The notes under the pieces: generated by a model
The model's database searches: none
Told to the model about the DNA's origin: nothing
Seen by the model: only the letters and a program-made list of their open reading frames with translations
Source: Pseudohalocynthiibacter aestuariivivens
GTDB lineage: Bacteria; Pseudomonadota; Alphaproteobacteria; Rhodobacterales; Rhodobacteraceae
DNA length: 64,000 bases
Assembly: GCF_011040495.1 (NCBI RefSeq)
Contig: NZ_CP049037.1
Span: 682,001 to 746,000, forward strand
Direction: 5' to 3'
In this document: one piece after another, positions 26,160-34,060 of the stretch
How positions within the stretch are numbered: position 1 is the stretch's first letter
Layout of the letters: each line of letters begins with the position of its first letter
Position numbers and translations under genes: made by a program

Positions 26160-27028
26160 TTTGCGTGGATCGTCCTGTCCGTCGGCAGCTGTGCCGATGC
26201 AAACATCGTGTCTATCACCTGCACGATCTGCATGGTTATCCGCGTCGAATGGTCGTGAATCGACACCATTTTCGCGGCTACCCAACTGTCATGGCGTTTT
26301 CGCGAGACGTATAGCGTGCCAAACATCCAGTCCCAGATCGCCAGCACTTCACCGTAGTTTTTGTTACGATGTTCCGCGGCCGATGAATGGTGAATTTGGT
26401 GTTGCGCGGGCGAGATCAGGATATGCTCGAACACGCGACCGAACCCCAACCATACATGACTATGGCGCAGGCCCGTTCCCGCCATGCAAAGCGCGGCATA
26501 ACCCGCATTCACCCCGATCAGGGCTAGGAGCGGAACATCACGGATCAATAATCCGATGGCAACGCCCTGCAACGTGCCGATATAGACACTCCGCATCAGT
26601 GTAGAGGTCGCCCACGGCACGAGGTGCCTGCACGCACGGTGCAGCCAATAGGTGCCAAAATCGTGGATCAACAGCAACAGAGCCGCGATAGCCACCGGGT
26701 TATGCAGAGACGTTTCCGACCTTGCACCAAACAACCCCGCCACCCCGTGCGTCAGCACAGCGCAAAAAACGATGGCAATGATCCATTTCGGCGCGGTAAC
26801 CCCACGGTGCTGAATCAAAAACTTTAGATCAGAGAAATACGAGGTCTGCTTGCAGATCGACGTGGGCAGTCGCCGACGCAGCTTTGTCCGGTACATCGGT
26901 CGCGCCGCAATGACTGCGATGCAGATCAGGAGCGAAACAATCAGATAAACCGGCCAGAACCGCGTTGCGGGTCCGACCAACAGGCCGGTGAGTTTCAAGA
27001 TGACGTCGTTGATCCAATTCAACTCCAT
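26156..27028 (-). CDS. Sterol-desaturase/fatty-acid-hydroxylase-like protein, middle His cluster missing
   Basis: Membrane protein of 290 residues resembling di-iron sterol desaturase/hydroxylases. Seen are hydrophobic segments at about 26-43, 82-102 and 113-125, the first histidine cluster HDFGTYWLHRACRH, the third cluster SPAQHQIHHSSAAEHRNKNYG, and the family ending IWDWMFGTLYV. The usual middle cluster (an FHxxHHS-type block directly after the first cluster) is absent: the sequence passes from HLVPWATS straight to TLMRSVYIG, as if about 20 residues were lost in frame. Iron binding and activity may therefore be altered or lost. It is the first gene of a pair with the acyltransferase. Confidence 0.75.
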   Translation of the reverse strand: MELNWINDVILKLTGLLVGPATRFWPVYLIVSLLICIAVIAARPMYRTKLRRRLPTSICKQTSYFSDLKFLIQHRGVTAPKWIIAIVFCAVLTHGVAGLFGARSETSLHNPVAIAALLLLIHDFGTYWLHRACRHLVPWATSTLMRSVYIGTLQGVAIGLLIRDVPLLALIGVNAGYAALCMAGTGLRHSHVWLGFGRVFEHILISPAQHQIHHSSAAEHRNKNYGEVLAIWDWMFGTLYVSRKRHDSWVAAKMVSIHDHSTRITMQIVQVIDTMFASAQLPTDRTIHAK

Positions 27029-27197
27029 CGCGCAATCCTTCGATTCCTAACGCTTTGTTTACGGTATCGAAACAATAGGGCGGAATTACGTTGTGTTGGC
27101 GGCGATATGAGGAGAGTCCGAGCGTCAGAACATTGGCCATAACATTCGTCCAAGCGGTCGACGATGCCGCGCGCGCGACCAATCGATCACGTAAATA

Positions 27198-27229
27198 GCC
27201 CGGCGCGCATAGTTCATGCGACGCCGGGC
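27198..27229 (-). terminator. Long hairpin downstream of DEAD-box gene
   Basis: GCCCGGCG-CGCAT pairs with ATGCG-CGCCGGGC, a 13-base-pair stem with one bulged base and a five-base loop, 37 bases past the helicase stop. The T-run after it on the minus strand is weak (CTATTT). Confidence 0.55.
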
Positions 27230-27265
27230 CAGTCACTAATAGGTAATCTAACGCAGATGTAGGCT

Positions 27266-28609
27266 TCAGGCAGCAGCCTTGGGACCGCCACCACCGCGAC
27301 GGCGACGCCGCTGTTGCGGCTTGCCCTGCCCGGCAGCGCCTCCACCTGCTGCGCCCTGCGCATTGCGACCACCCTGTCCGCCCCCTTTGGGGCCGCCGCC
27401 ACCGCCGCCACGACGTCGACCACCGGGACCACCAGAGCCACCGCGCCCTTTTGGCTTGGCTTTGGGATCAGGCAAATCTTCCCATGCGCGCCCCGACGCG
27501 ACAGGGATCGATATACCCATCGTTTTTTGAATGTCCTTCAGTTCGCCCATTTCGTCAGGTGAACAGAACGCGATCGCCGCCCCATCCTTGCCGGCCCGCG
27601 CGGTCCGACCAATACGGTGAACGTAGTTGTCCGGCACGTTCGGCAGGTCAAAGTTGTAGACATGTTTCACATCCGGGATATCGAGGCCGCGCGCCGCCAC
27701 ATCGGTGGCCACCAGTACCTTTACCTCACCGTCACGGAACGCCTTTAACGCGCGATCACGTTGGCCCTGACTTTTGTTGCCATGAATGGCGGCAACATCG
27801 AACCCGGCTGACATCAGCTTTTTCGCCAGCTTGTCCGATCCATGCTTGGTCCGGCCGAAAACCAGCGCCAATTCATCCCGGTGCTTGCCCAGCAACTCGA
27901 TCAGCAGGTTCGGCTTTTCCGCCTTGGCGATAAAATGGACTTCTTGCGTGACCTTATCCGCAGCCTTGCCCGGAGGGGCAACTTGTACCCGTTTGGGATG
28001 CTTCAGATAACTTCCCGCAATTTCTTCCATCTGCTTGGGCATTGTGGCCGAAAACAGCATCGTCTGGCGTTCCGACGGGATCAGACCCGCAATCTTGCGC
28101 AGGGCGTGGATGAACCCGAGATCCAGCATCTGATCGGCCTCGTCCAGCACCAGAAACTTGGTCTCGTCCAGCCGCACGGCGCGACGATCCAGCAGGTCCA
28201 GCAACCGGCCCGGCGTCGCCACGAGAATATGCGTGCCCTTCTCCAGCCGCTTGATCTGCACATTGATCGATTGTCCGCCGACAACGACACCGATTTTCAT
28301 CGGCGTGTCACGGACCAGCGGCAATAGCGTATCCTTGATCTGGCCAGCCAATTCGCGTGTCGGGGCCAGAATCAGGCTGGCAACCGCTTTGGGCCCCGGC
28401 TTCGTCCGTTCCTCCATCATCCGCGCGATCAGCGGCAGACCAAACGCGGCGGTTTTGCCCGTGCCGGTCTGCGCCAGCCCCATCACGTCAAATCCGTTCA
28501 AGGCATGCGGAATCGCATGGCTCTGGATCGGAGTGGGGTCGGTGATGCCTTGCGCGGCAAGTTTTTTGACCAGACTGCCGGGCAGCCCCATTTCTTCAAA
28601 CAAGTTCAA
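27266..28609 (-). CDS. DEAD-box RNA helicase, RhlE-like
   Basis: ATP-dependent RNA helicase of 447 residues. It shows all core motifs in order: Q motif (DPTPIQSHAIP), AQTGTGKTA, PTRELA, TPGRLLD, the DEAD box (LDEADQM), SATMP, then ATDVAARGLD and HRIGRTARAG. Residues 385-447 are a basic Arg/Gly tail (GRRRGGGGGG, QQRRRRRGGGG) of the type that binds RNA without sequence preference. It probably acts in ribosome assembly or cold-related RNA remodelling, as RhlE-type enzymes do. It is transcribed alone, divergent from the Fur/Mur gene. Confidence 0.93.
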   Translation of the reverse strand: MNLFEEMGLPGSLVKKLAAQGITDPTPIQSHAIPHALNGFDVMGLAQTGTGKTAAFGLPLIARMMEERTKPGPKAVASLILAPTRELAGQIKDTLLPLVRDTPMKIGVVVGGQSINVQIKRLEKGTHILVATPGRLLDLLDRRAVRLDETKFLVLDEADQMLDLGFIHALRKIAGLIPSERQTMLFSATMPKQMEEIAGSYLKHPKRVQVAPPGKAADKVTQEVHFIAKAEKPNLLIELLGKHRDELALVFGRTKHGSDKLAKKLMSAGFDVAAIHGNKSQGQRDRALKAFRDGEVKVLVATDVAARGLDIPDVKHVYNFDLPNVPDNYVHRIGRTARAGKDGAAIAFCSPDEMGELKDIQKTMGISIPVASGRAWEDLPDPKAKPKGRGGSGGPGGRRRGGGGGGPKGGGQGGRNAQGAAGGGAAGQGKPQQRRRRRGGGGPKAAA

Positions 28610-28962
28610 TTCATATCCTTTCGGGCGCCCATGTAAGGACGCAAAAAACTATGTGCAGGCACGCCATATGCGCCCTGCCGTTATCGTGGTTCCGCCCGGT
28701 CCTGACGCACTGGCGGAGATGCCACAGCGCCGTTCAGACGGTTGGCCCCACGCGTGATTTTGGGATCATTCCGCGACATTTCGTCTGTAGTGGCGCGCCC
28801 TTGTGGCGGCCCGCTGCTCACGCGGCAGGAAATGTCGGTTGAGGCGGATATGATACTGCAACGCAGCAAAGTCAACCTCGGCAAGCAGCCCTACCCCGAA
28901 AAGCGGTGGAAACCGCCCGCCAAAGCCCGTATTCGGGTAAGGCACCGGGCGTGGGACAGGCC
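28610..28962. other. Divergent intergenic region
   Basis: 353 bases between the helicase start (minus) and the Fur/Mur start (plus). It must hold both promoters, but no convincing -35/-10 pair or metal-regulator box could be named by eye. Short open frames here have no recognisable product. Confidence 0.5.
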
Positions 28963-29376
28963 ATGAGCGACACAATCATCGACCGTTGCGTGGCCAAGGG
29001 CCTGCGCATGACAGATCAGAGGCGAACCATCGCCGCCGTATTGGAAGAGTCCGATGATCATCCTGATGTGGATGAGCTCTACGCGCGTGCCAGCGCGCGT
29101 GATCCACACATCTCGCTTGCGACAGTCTACCGGACGGTCAAGCTGTTCGAGGAAAGCGGTATCCTTGAAAAGGTCGATTTCGGTGACGGTCGTGCGCGTT
29201 ACGAGGATGCTGAGCGAGAGCACCACGACCACCTGATCGACCTCAAGACGGGGGACGTAATCGAATTCGTCGACCCCGAGATCGAAGCCCTGCAAGAAAA
29301 GATCGCGGCGAAACTGGGGTACCGCCTGACCGGACACAAGATGGAACTTTATGGCGTACCGCTGAAGAAACGGTGA
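28963..29376 (+). CDS. Fur-family metalloregulator, Fur/Mur type
   Basis: Metal-dependent repressor of 137 residues. The winged-helix half reads KGLRMTDQRRTIAAVLEESDDHPDVDELYARA, with recognition helix HISLATVYRTVKLFEESGI. The metal sites fall in ARYEDAEREHHDHLIDLKTGDVIEF, and the protein ends with LYGVPLKKR without the CxxC pairs of classical zinc-bearing Fur. This pattern matches alphaproteobacterial Fur/Mur, which respond to manganese or iron. ATG 28963 gives the standard N-terminus (MSDTIIDRC); an in-frame upstream start at 28906 adds 19 non-conserved residues. Confidence 0.9.
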   Translation: MSDTIIDRCVAKGLRMTDQRRTIAAVLEESDDHPDVDELYARASARDPHISLATVYRTVKLFEESGILEKVDFGDGRARYEDAEREHHDHLIDLKTGDVIEFVDPEIEALQEKIAAKLGYRLTGHKMELYGVPLKKR

Positions 29377-29431
29377 AACCAGCCCGCCTGAACGGTTCTG
29401 ATTTGACCCACTGCGGGCGATCCGGGTCGAG

Positions 29432-30592
29432 CTAAGGCCCGCCCGTCACGTCATACCCGTAAATCCAGTCGAACTGTTGCATCATCCGCTGCGGCACCAA
29501 CGCCCCCCCCAGACGCATCGCTGTATGAGCTGCAAACCGCAATGGGCCGAACGAAAGGTGGTATTTCCACGCATTGCCGTTCGCAGCCTCTACCACGCGC
29601 CGCACCCGCGCCTCGCGTCGCATCTGGTAATCTGCCAGTGCCGCGTCCATATCTTCCGCCATCGTCAGCGCATCTGCCAACACCCACGCATCCTCCAGTG
29701 CCATGCACGCACCCTGCGCCATGAAGGGCAGCGTCGGATGCGCCGCATCCCCCAGAAGCGCCGTACCGCCCTGCCCCCAGACACGCGCAACAGGGTGCCG
29801 GAAAAGACCCCATTGATGCACCGTGTCCACGCGGGCCAGTATCGTTTGCACGTCGGGTCCAAAATCGGCGAACCGCGCGCGCAGGGTATCGGGATCCCCC
29901 CGGTGGCTCCAGCTTTCGGCGGTCCATTCGGCGCGCTCTTCGACTGCGACAATGTTCATCATCTGCCCGTCACGCAGCGGATAACTGACCAGATGACGAC
30001 GTGGACCCATGTGCACGCGTGCCTCTGCCGGCCCGCCCCGCGAACACGGAACGGTCGCACGCCACGCCACCTGACCAGTAAAAAATGGCTCTGCCACGCC
30101 GTTCAGTGCCGGGCGCAGAACCGAATGCAACCCATCCGCGCCGATCACCAGATCAGCGTCGACCGCACCATCCTCCAGCCGCAACACCGGCCCCGGCGCG
30201 GCCTGTATGGCCCGCGATTCCAGCCGGATATTCACCCCCGCCGCGACCGCGCCGCGACGCAGAACGTCAATCAGATCAGCCCGGTGCAGGAACCAATAGT
30301 CGCGCTGTGTCAATCGCCCCAGATCGAGCTGTAGCACCCGTGACCCGCGATAGTCATGCAACGCAATGGTAGCGGCCTGCACACCAACATCGCGCACCGC
30401 ATCGCCCAGCCCCAACGCGCGCAGTACAGAAAACCCATTGGGGCTGATCTGCAACCCAGCACCGACCTCGGCAATCGCATTGGCCTGTTCATAAACCGTA
30501 ACGCTGGCCTCGCGCAGCGCGAAGGCGCGCGCGACGGCCAACCCGCCAATTCCGCCGCCGATAACGGCGATCCTGAGCCCGCTTAGATCCAT
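29432..30592 (-). CDS. FAD-dependent monooxygenase (salicylate-hydroxylase-like)
   Basis: Flavoprotein hydroxylase of 386 residues with the three FAD motifs in order: GGGIGGLAVA at the N-terminus, the DG motif LVIGADGLHSVLR near residue 155, and the GD motif ALLGDAAHPTLPFMAQGACMALEDA near residue 290. This is the class A aromatic hydroxylase pattern; the closest named types are salicylate- and 3-hydroxybenzoate-hydroxylase-like proteins. The substrate is unknown and no aromatic-degradation genes adjoin it. It lies between the convergent Fur/Mur gene and the dksA gene, which reads in the same direction. Confidence 0.88.
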   Translation of the reverse strand: MDLSGLRIAVIGGGIGGLAVARAFALREASVTVYEQANAIAEVGAGLQISPNGFSVLRALGLGDAVRDVGVQAATIALHDYRGSRVLQLDLGRLTQRDYWFLHRADLIDVLRRGAVAAGVNIRLESRAIQAAPGPVLRLEDGAVDADLVIGADGLHSVLRPALNGVAEPFFTGQVAWRATVPCSRGGPAEARVHMGPRRHLVSYPLRDGQMMNIVAVEERAEWTAESWSHRGDPDTLRARFADFGPDVQTILARVDTVHQWGLFRHPVARVWGQGGTALLGDAAHPTLPFMAQGACMALEDAWVLADALTMAEDMDAALADYQMRREARVRRVVEAANGNAWKYHLSFGPLRFAAHTAMRLGGALVPQRMMQQFDWIYGYDVTGGP

Positions 30593-30609
30593 ACACAGGT
30601 GATGAAACG

Positions 30610-30636
30610 AAAAACGCCGGAGCGAAAGCCCCGGCG
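30610..30636 (-). terminator. dksA intrinsic terminator
   Basis: On the minus strand CGCCGG and CCGGCG form a stem around GGCTTTCGCT, followed at once by TTTTT. It starts 29 bases past the dksA stop and is a textbook intrinsic terminator. Confidence 0.8.
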
Positions 30637-30664
30637 CAGATAATTCCGATACGAAACCCTGTGG

Positions 30665-31087
30665 TCAGTCGTCGCGGTGAACTTTTTCGCGGCGCTCGTG
30701 ACGCTCTTGTGCCTCAAGGCTCATGGTCGCGATGGGGCGTGCATCCAGACGCTTCAGGCTGATCGGTTCGCCGGTCACTTCGCAGTAACCATATTCACCC
30801 TCTTCGATTCGACGCAGCGCCTGATCGATCTTGGCCACCAGCTTGCGCTGACGATCACGCGTGCGCAGTTCCAGCGCGCGGTCGGTTTCCTCGCTGGCGC
30901 GGTCGGCGACGTCCGGGATCGCGCGCGTGCCGTCCTGTAGCCCCTCGATGGTGTCCCGGCTGCCCGCCAGAAGGTCATCACGCCACTCCAGCAGCTTGCG
31001 TCGGAAGTATTCGGTCTGGCGGTCATTCATAAATGGTTCGTCGTCGACCGGCTGATAGTCATCCGGCAGGAAAACTTCGGCTTTCAT
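30665..31087 (-). CDS. dksA: RNA polymerase-binding transcription factor DksA, cysteine-poor type
   Basis: Binds the secondary channel of RNA polymerase and works with ppGpp in starvation control. The 140 residues start MKAEVFLPDDYQP. The coiled-coil tip reads IPDVADRAS, keeping the two Asp and the Ala that are essential in E. coli DksA, followed by LELRTRDRQRKLVAKID. The zinc-finger region reads YCEVTG and ATMSLEAQ, so the four metal positions are Cys, Thr, Ser, Ala. This is the zinc-independent arrangement known from DksA2-type proteins. An in-frame start at 31162 would add 25 residues lacking conservation. A clear terminator follows the gene. Confidence 0.93.
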   Translation of the reverse strand: MKAEVFLPDDYQPVDDEPFMNDRQTEYFRRKLLEWRDDLLAGSRDTIEGLQDGTRAIPDVADRASEETDRALELRTRDRQRKLVAKIDQALRRIEEGEYGYCEVTGEPISLKRLDARPIATMSLEAQERHERREKVHRDD

Positions 31088-31281
31088 GCGCTTGTCCTCA
31101 TCAACATCAAGGCTGGTTACGATATCTGGTTTAGACAATCTCGTTCCCCTTTTGGCCTGCATTTACTGCAAGCGTGCTTGAATGTCACTAGCCAATCACC
31201 ATCCATTGATGTGTTTTGCACATCCAGTTACTGTGCCGCGCGACGCCGATGAGAAACGGCCCGAAAAGGATTGATAACGTG

Positions 31282-32121
31282 ATGAAATTCGAAGGCACAG
31301 ACGATTACGTCGCAACCCAGGACTTGACGGTTGCGGTGAATGCGGCTGTTACGCTTGAACGTCCCCTGCTGGTAAAGGGTGAACCGGGAACAGGCAAAAC
31401 CGAACTGGCCCGTCAGGTCGCACGCGGCCTTGGCCTGAAGATGATCGAGTGGAATATCAAATCAACCACCCGCGCCCATCAGGGCCTGTATGAATACGAC
31501 GCTGTCAGCCGCCTGCGGGACAGCCAGTTGGGTGAGGAAAAAGTGCATGACGTTGCCAACTATATCCGCCCCGGCAAATTGTGGCAGGCCTTTACTGCCG
31601 ATCAAAAAGTGGTGCTGTTGATCGACGAGATCGACAAGGCCGATATAGAATTTCCCAACGACCTGCTACAGGAACTCGACAAGATGGAGTTTCATGTCTA
31701 CGAGACCGGCGAGACGATCGCCGCCCGTCAGCGTCCCATCGTGATCATCACCTCCAACAATGAAAAAGAACTGCCAGACGCCTTTCTACGGCGGTGCTTT
31801 TTCCACTACATCCGATTCCCGGACATGGACACGATGAAGAAGATCGTTGCAGTTCATCACCCCGGTATCAAAGATGCGCTACTGACCACTGCGCTCACGC
31901 AGTTCTACGAGATTCGCGAGCAACAAGGATTGAAGAAGAAGCCTTCCACCTCTGAAGTATTGGATTGGCTCAAACTGCTGCTTGCCGAGGATCTGACGGC
32001 TGACGACCTCAAGAAAGACGGCGCGGACGCCCTGCCGCGCCTGCATGGCGCGTTGTTGAAAAACGAACAGGATGTGCATCTGTTCGAGCGATTGGCCTTT
32101 ATGGCGCGCCGACAGCGTTAG
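31282..32121 (+). CDS. MoxR-family AAA+ ATPase
   Basis: Chaperone-like ATPase of 279 residues. It has Walker A GEPGTGKTELA at about residue 33, Walker B VLLIDEIDKAD, sensor region VIITSNNEKELPDAFLRRCFFHY and a helical lid. MoxR ATPases usually act with VWA-domain proteins to insert cofactors or mature enzymes; the VWA partner lies 1.9 kb downstream (34061-35245). ATG 31282 gives MKFEGTDDYVATQ, the normal N-terminus, with AAAGGA 11 bases upstream. It is divergent from dksA. Confidence 0.9.
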   Translation: MKFEGTDDYVATQDLTVAVNAAVTLERPLLVKGEPGTGKTELARQVARGLGLKMIEWNIKSTTRAHQGLYEYDAVSRLRDSQLGEEKVHDVANYIRPGKLWQAFTADQKVVLLIDEIDKADIEFPNDLLQELDKMEFHVYETGETIAARQRPIVIITSNNEKELPDAFLRRCFFHYIRFPDMDTMKKIVAVHHPGIKDALLTTALTQFYEIREQQGLKKKPSTSEVLDWLKLLLAEDLTADDLKKDGADALPRLHGALLKNEQDVHLFERLAFMARRQR

Positions 32122-32514
32122 GCCGCTGCGGGGTAGGTAAACGCACGCGGCGGGTGCGCATGGGCGCGCCCGCTGTTCCGGCTTTGGGCAGGACGACCCG
32201 CCACATCAGAACAGATTGGTCGCGAAATGCCGCGTCACCTTCGTAAATACCAGCATCGCAACAAATTGTATTTAAATGATATTGTTGGAATTCGCGATAT
32301 ACAGAAGACCATGCCCAAATTTCGCCCCAAATGCTCCTTACAGACGACAGGATGAGACGCAACACTGCCCTCGATCCGGTTATAGCGCAGGCTAGGACGG
32401 GACAATGGTCGCTTTCGGCCATCGTTCTCACCTTTGCAATTGCCGGTCGTAATGTGCGCCCTCCGCCACGATGGTCGGAGGGTTTTCAGTGACCGTGATT
32501 TTCCGGGGGGCCTT
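32122..32514 (+). other. Non-coding stretch between MoxR and DUF2927 genes
   Basis: 393 bases without a credible coding frame. An AT-rich patch lies at 32258-32290, a short ATGG/CCAT hairpin near 32405-32425 and a strong intrinsic terminator at 32459-32486. The arrangement suggests either a small RNA ending at that terminator or a regulated leader for the lipoprotein gene. Confidence 0.55.
32459..32486 (+). terminator. Intrinsic terminator 28 bases before the DUF2927 start codon
   Basis: CCCTCCG (32459-32465) pairs perfectly with CGGAGGG (32476-32482), and TTTT follows. It is correctly oriented for plus-strand transcription and sits 338 bases past the MoxR stop, directly before the next gene. 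Confidence 0.75.
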
Positions 32515-33882
32515 ATGCGTCGTCTAATTCTGCCGATCTGCCTTATGCTAGGGGCTTGCATGCCCGGTGCGTCCGGGGACGTCACCTCCCGCGCAGCAAC
32601 CCAAACCGACCCATCCATGCCCCCGATGAAGGTGTTTTCCGTACCGCGGCCCACCCCCCCGGCACGCTCAAATCAGGATATGGTGCGCGATTTCATCGAC
32701 CTTAGTCTGCGGCTGGAATCGGGGCGCGAGCTAAAGGTGCTGTCGCGGTTCGAGGGGCCGATCTCGGTCAAGGTGGTGGGCGCGCCACCTCCGACACTTC
32801 TGCCTGATCTCAATCGCCTGCTGCACCGACTGCGGACCGAGGCGAGTATCGACATCAGCCTGATCAATGGCCCAAGCGCCAATATCACGATTGAGGCCGT
32901 CCCACGTTCAGAAATTCGACGGCATCTGCCGCAGGCCGCATGTTTCGTCGTGCCCAACATTTCGCGCCTGTCGCAGTACCGTGCTGCTAAACGCTCGCGC
33001 CTCACGAACTGGAGCGCGCTGACCACCCGTCGCAAAATCGCGATTTTTGTCCCCAGCGACGCCGCCCCTCAGGAAGTGCGCGATTGCCTGCACGAGGAAT
33101 TGGCGCAGGCCATTGGTCCGCTCAACGATTTGTACCGTCTGCCCGATTCGGTCTTTAACGACGACAACGTTCATACGGTGCTGACCGGCTTTGACATGCT
33201 CATGCTGCGCGCCTTCTACGCCCCTGAACTGCAATCGGGTATGTCCCGTCGCGAGGTTTCCGCCCGACTGCCGGCCATACTTGCGCGTCTCAATCCAAAC
33301 GGTGAATATGTCGCGCCGCGCCGCACAAGCACCACACCCCGCGCATGGGTGCGCGCCATCCAGACTGCCCTTGGCCCCGGCGCCGGTCCCATGCAACGTC
33401 GAACGGCCGCCCAATCCGCCCTGCACGTTGCTGAAACGGTGGGCTGGACCGATCATCGCCGCGGCTTTAGCCACTATGCATTGGGCCGCCTGACGCAAAA
33501 CACCGATCCAGATTTCGCCCAGAACCATTTTGCCGCCGCCGACGCCTATTACCGGCGCAGCCCCGGCACCGCATTGCACCGCGCCCATGCCGCCGCTCAA
33601 CTGGCATCCTATGCCATTGCCCATGGCCGCGGTGACGTCGCCCTGACGCTGCTGGCGCCGCAAATGCCCGTTGCAGAGAAACACGAAAACGCCGCTCTTC
33701 TCGCCTCATTGATGATGTTGCGCGCCGAGGCGCTGGAATTGACTGGTCGCGTGGCCGAAGCCCGGACAGTGCGTCTGGACAGCCTTGGCTGGGCACGATA
33801 CGGATACGGCGCGGATTGGGCCGTACGTGCAAAACTGCGCGAAATTGGTGCCTTGAACCCGCTCAAAGGAACAAACGGGTAA
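32515..33882 (+). CDS. DUF2927-domain lipoprotein
   Basis: Envelope lipoprotein of 455 residues. The N-terminal signal ends in the lipobox LGAC (Cys at residue 15), followed by a Pro-rich stretch. Residues 60-270 form the DUF2927 region (DFIDLSLRLESGRELKVLSRFEGPI, ISLINGPSANITIEAV, DCLHEELAQAIGPLNDLYRLPDSVFNDDN), which resembles an inactive metalloprotease-like fold: an HEELAQ helix occurs where zinc proteases have HExxH, but the second His is absent. The rest is helical and probably repeat-like. GGGGGG is the ribosome site. Position suggests membership of the MoxR/VWA group. Confidence 0.85.
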   Translation: MRRLILPICLMLGACMPGASGDVTSRAATQTDPSMPPMKVFSVPRPTPPARSNQDMVRDFIDLSLRLESGRELKVLSRFEGPISVKVVGAPPPTLLPDLNRLLHRLRTEASIDISLINGPSANITIEAVPRSEIRRHLPQAACFVVPNISRLSQYRAAKRSRLTNWSALTTRRKIAIFVPSDAAPQEVRDCLHEELAQAIGPLNDLYRLPDSVFNDDNVHTVLTGFDMLMLRAFYAPELQSGMSRREVSARLPAILARLNPNGEYVAPRRTSTTPRAWVRAIQTALGPGAGPMQRRTAAQSALHVAETVGWTDHRRGFSHYALGRLTQNTDPDFAQNHFAAADAYYRRSPGTALHRAHAAAQLASYAIAHGRGDVALTLLAPQMPVAEKHENAALLASLMMLRAEALELTGRVAEARTVRLDSLGWARYGYGADWAVRAKLREIGALNPLKGTNG

Positions 33883-33885
33883 GCC

Positions 33886-34053
33886 ATGATCATTCTGATA
33901 GCGGCCCTTATCGGGGCTGCGCTTGGGGCCTACCAGGCCCGCCGTCGCAAGGGGCGCACGGCTGATATCCTGCAATACGCCGCAGTCTATGCGCTGATCT
34001 TCGCGCTGGCTGGTCTCTTTGCGACCATCCTGCTCGACCGGACTATGCGCTGA
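33886..34053 (+). CDS. Small two-helix membrane protein
   Basis: A 55-residue protein with two hydrophobic segments (IILIAALIGAALGAY and AAVYALIFALAGLFATILL) separated by a basic QARRRKGR loop. It starts three bases after the lipoprotein stop and ends seven bases before the VWA gene, so it is clearly part of the same operon. Function unknown. Confidence 0.75.
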   Translation: MIILIAALIGAALGAYQARRRKGRTADILQYAAVYALIFALAGLFATILLDRTMR

Positions 34054-34060
34054 TCTGCCG

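Noticed and set aside
29477..30334. Plus-strand frame of 285 residues
   Set aside because: Antisense of the FAD monooxygenase, which has all three flavin motifs.
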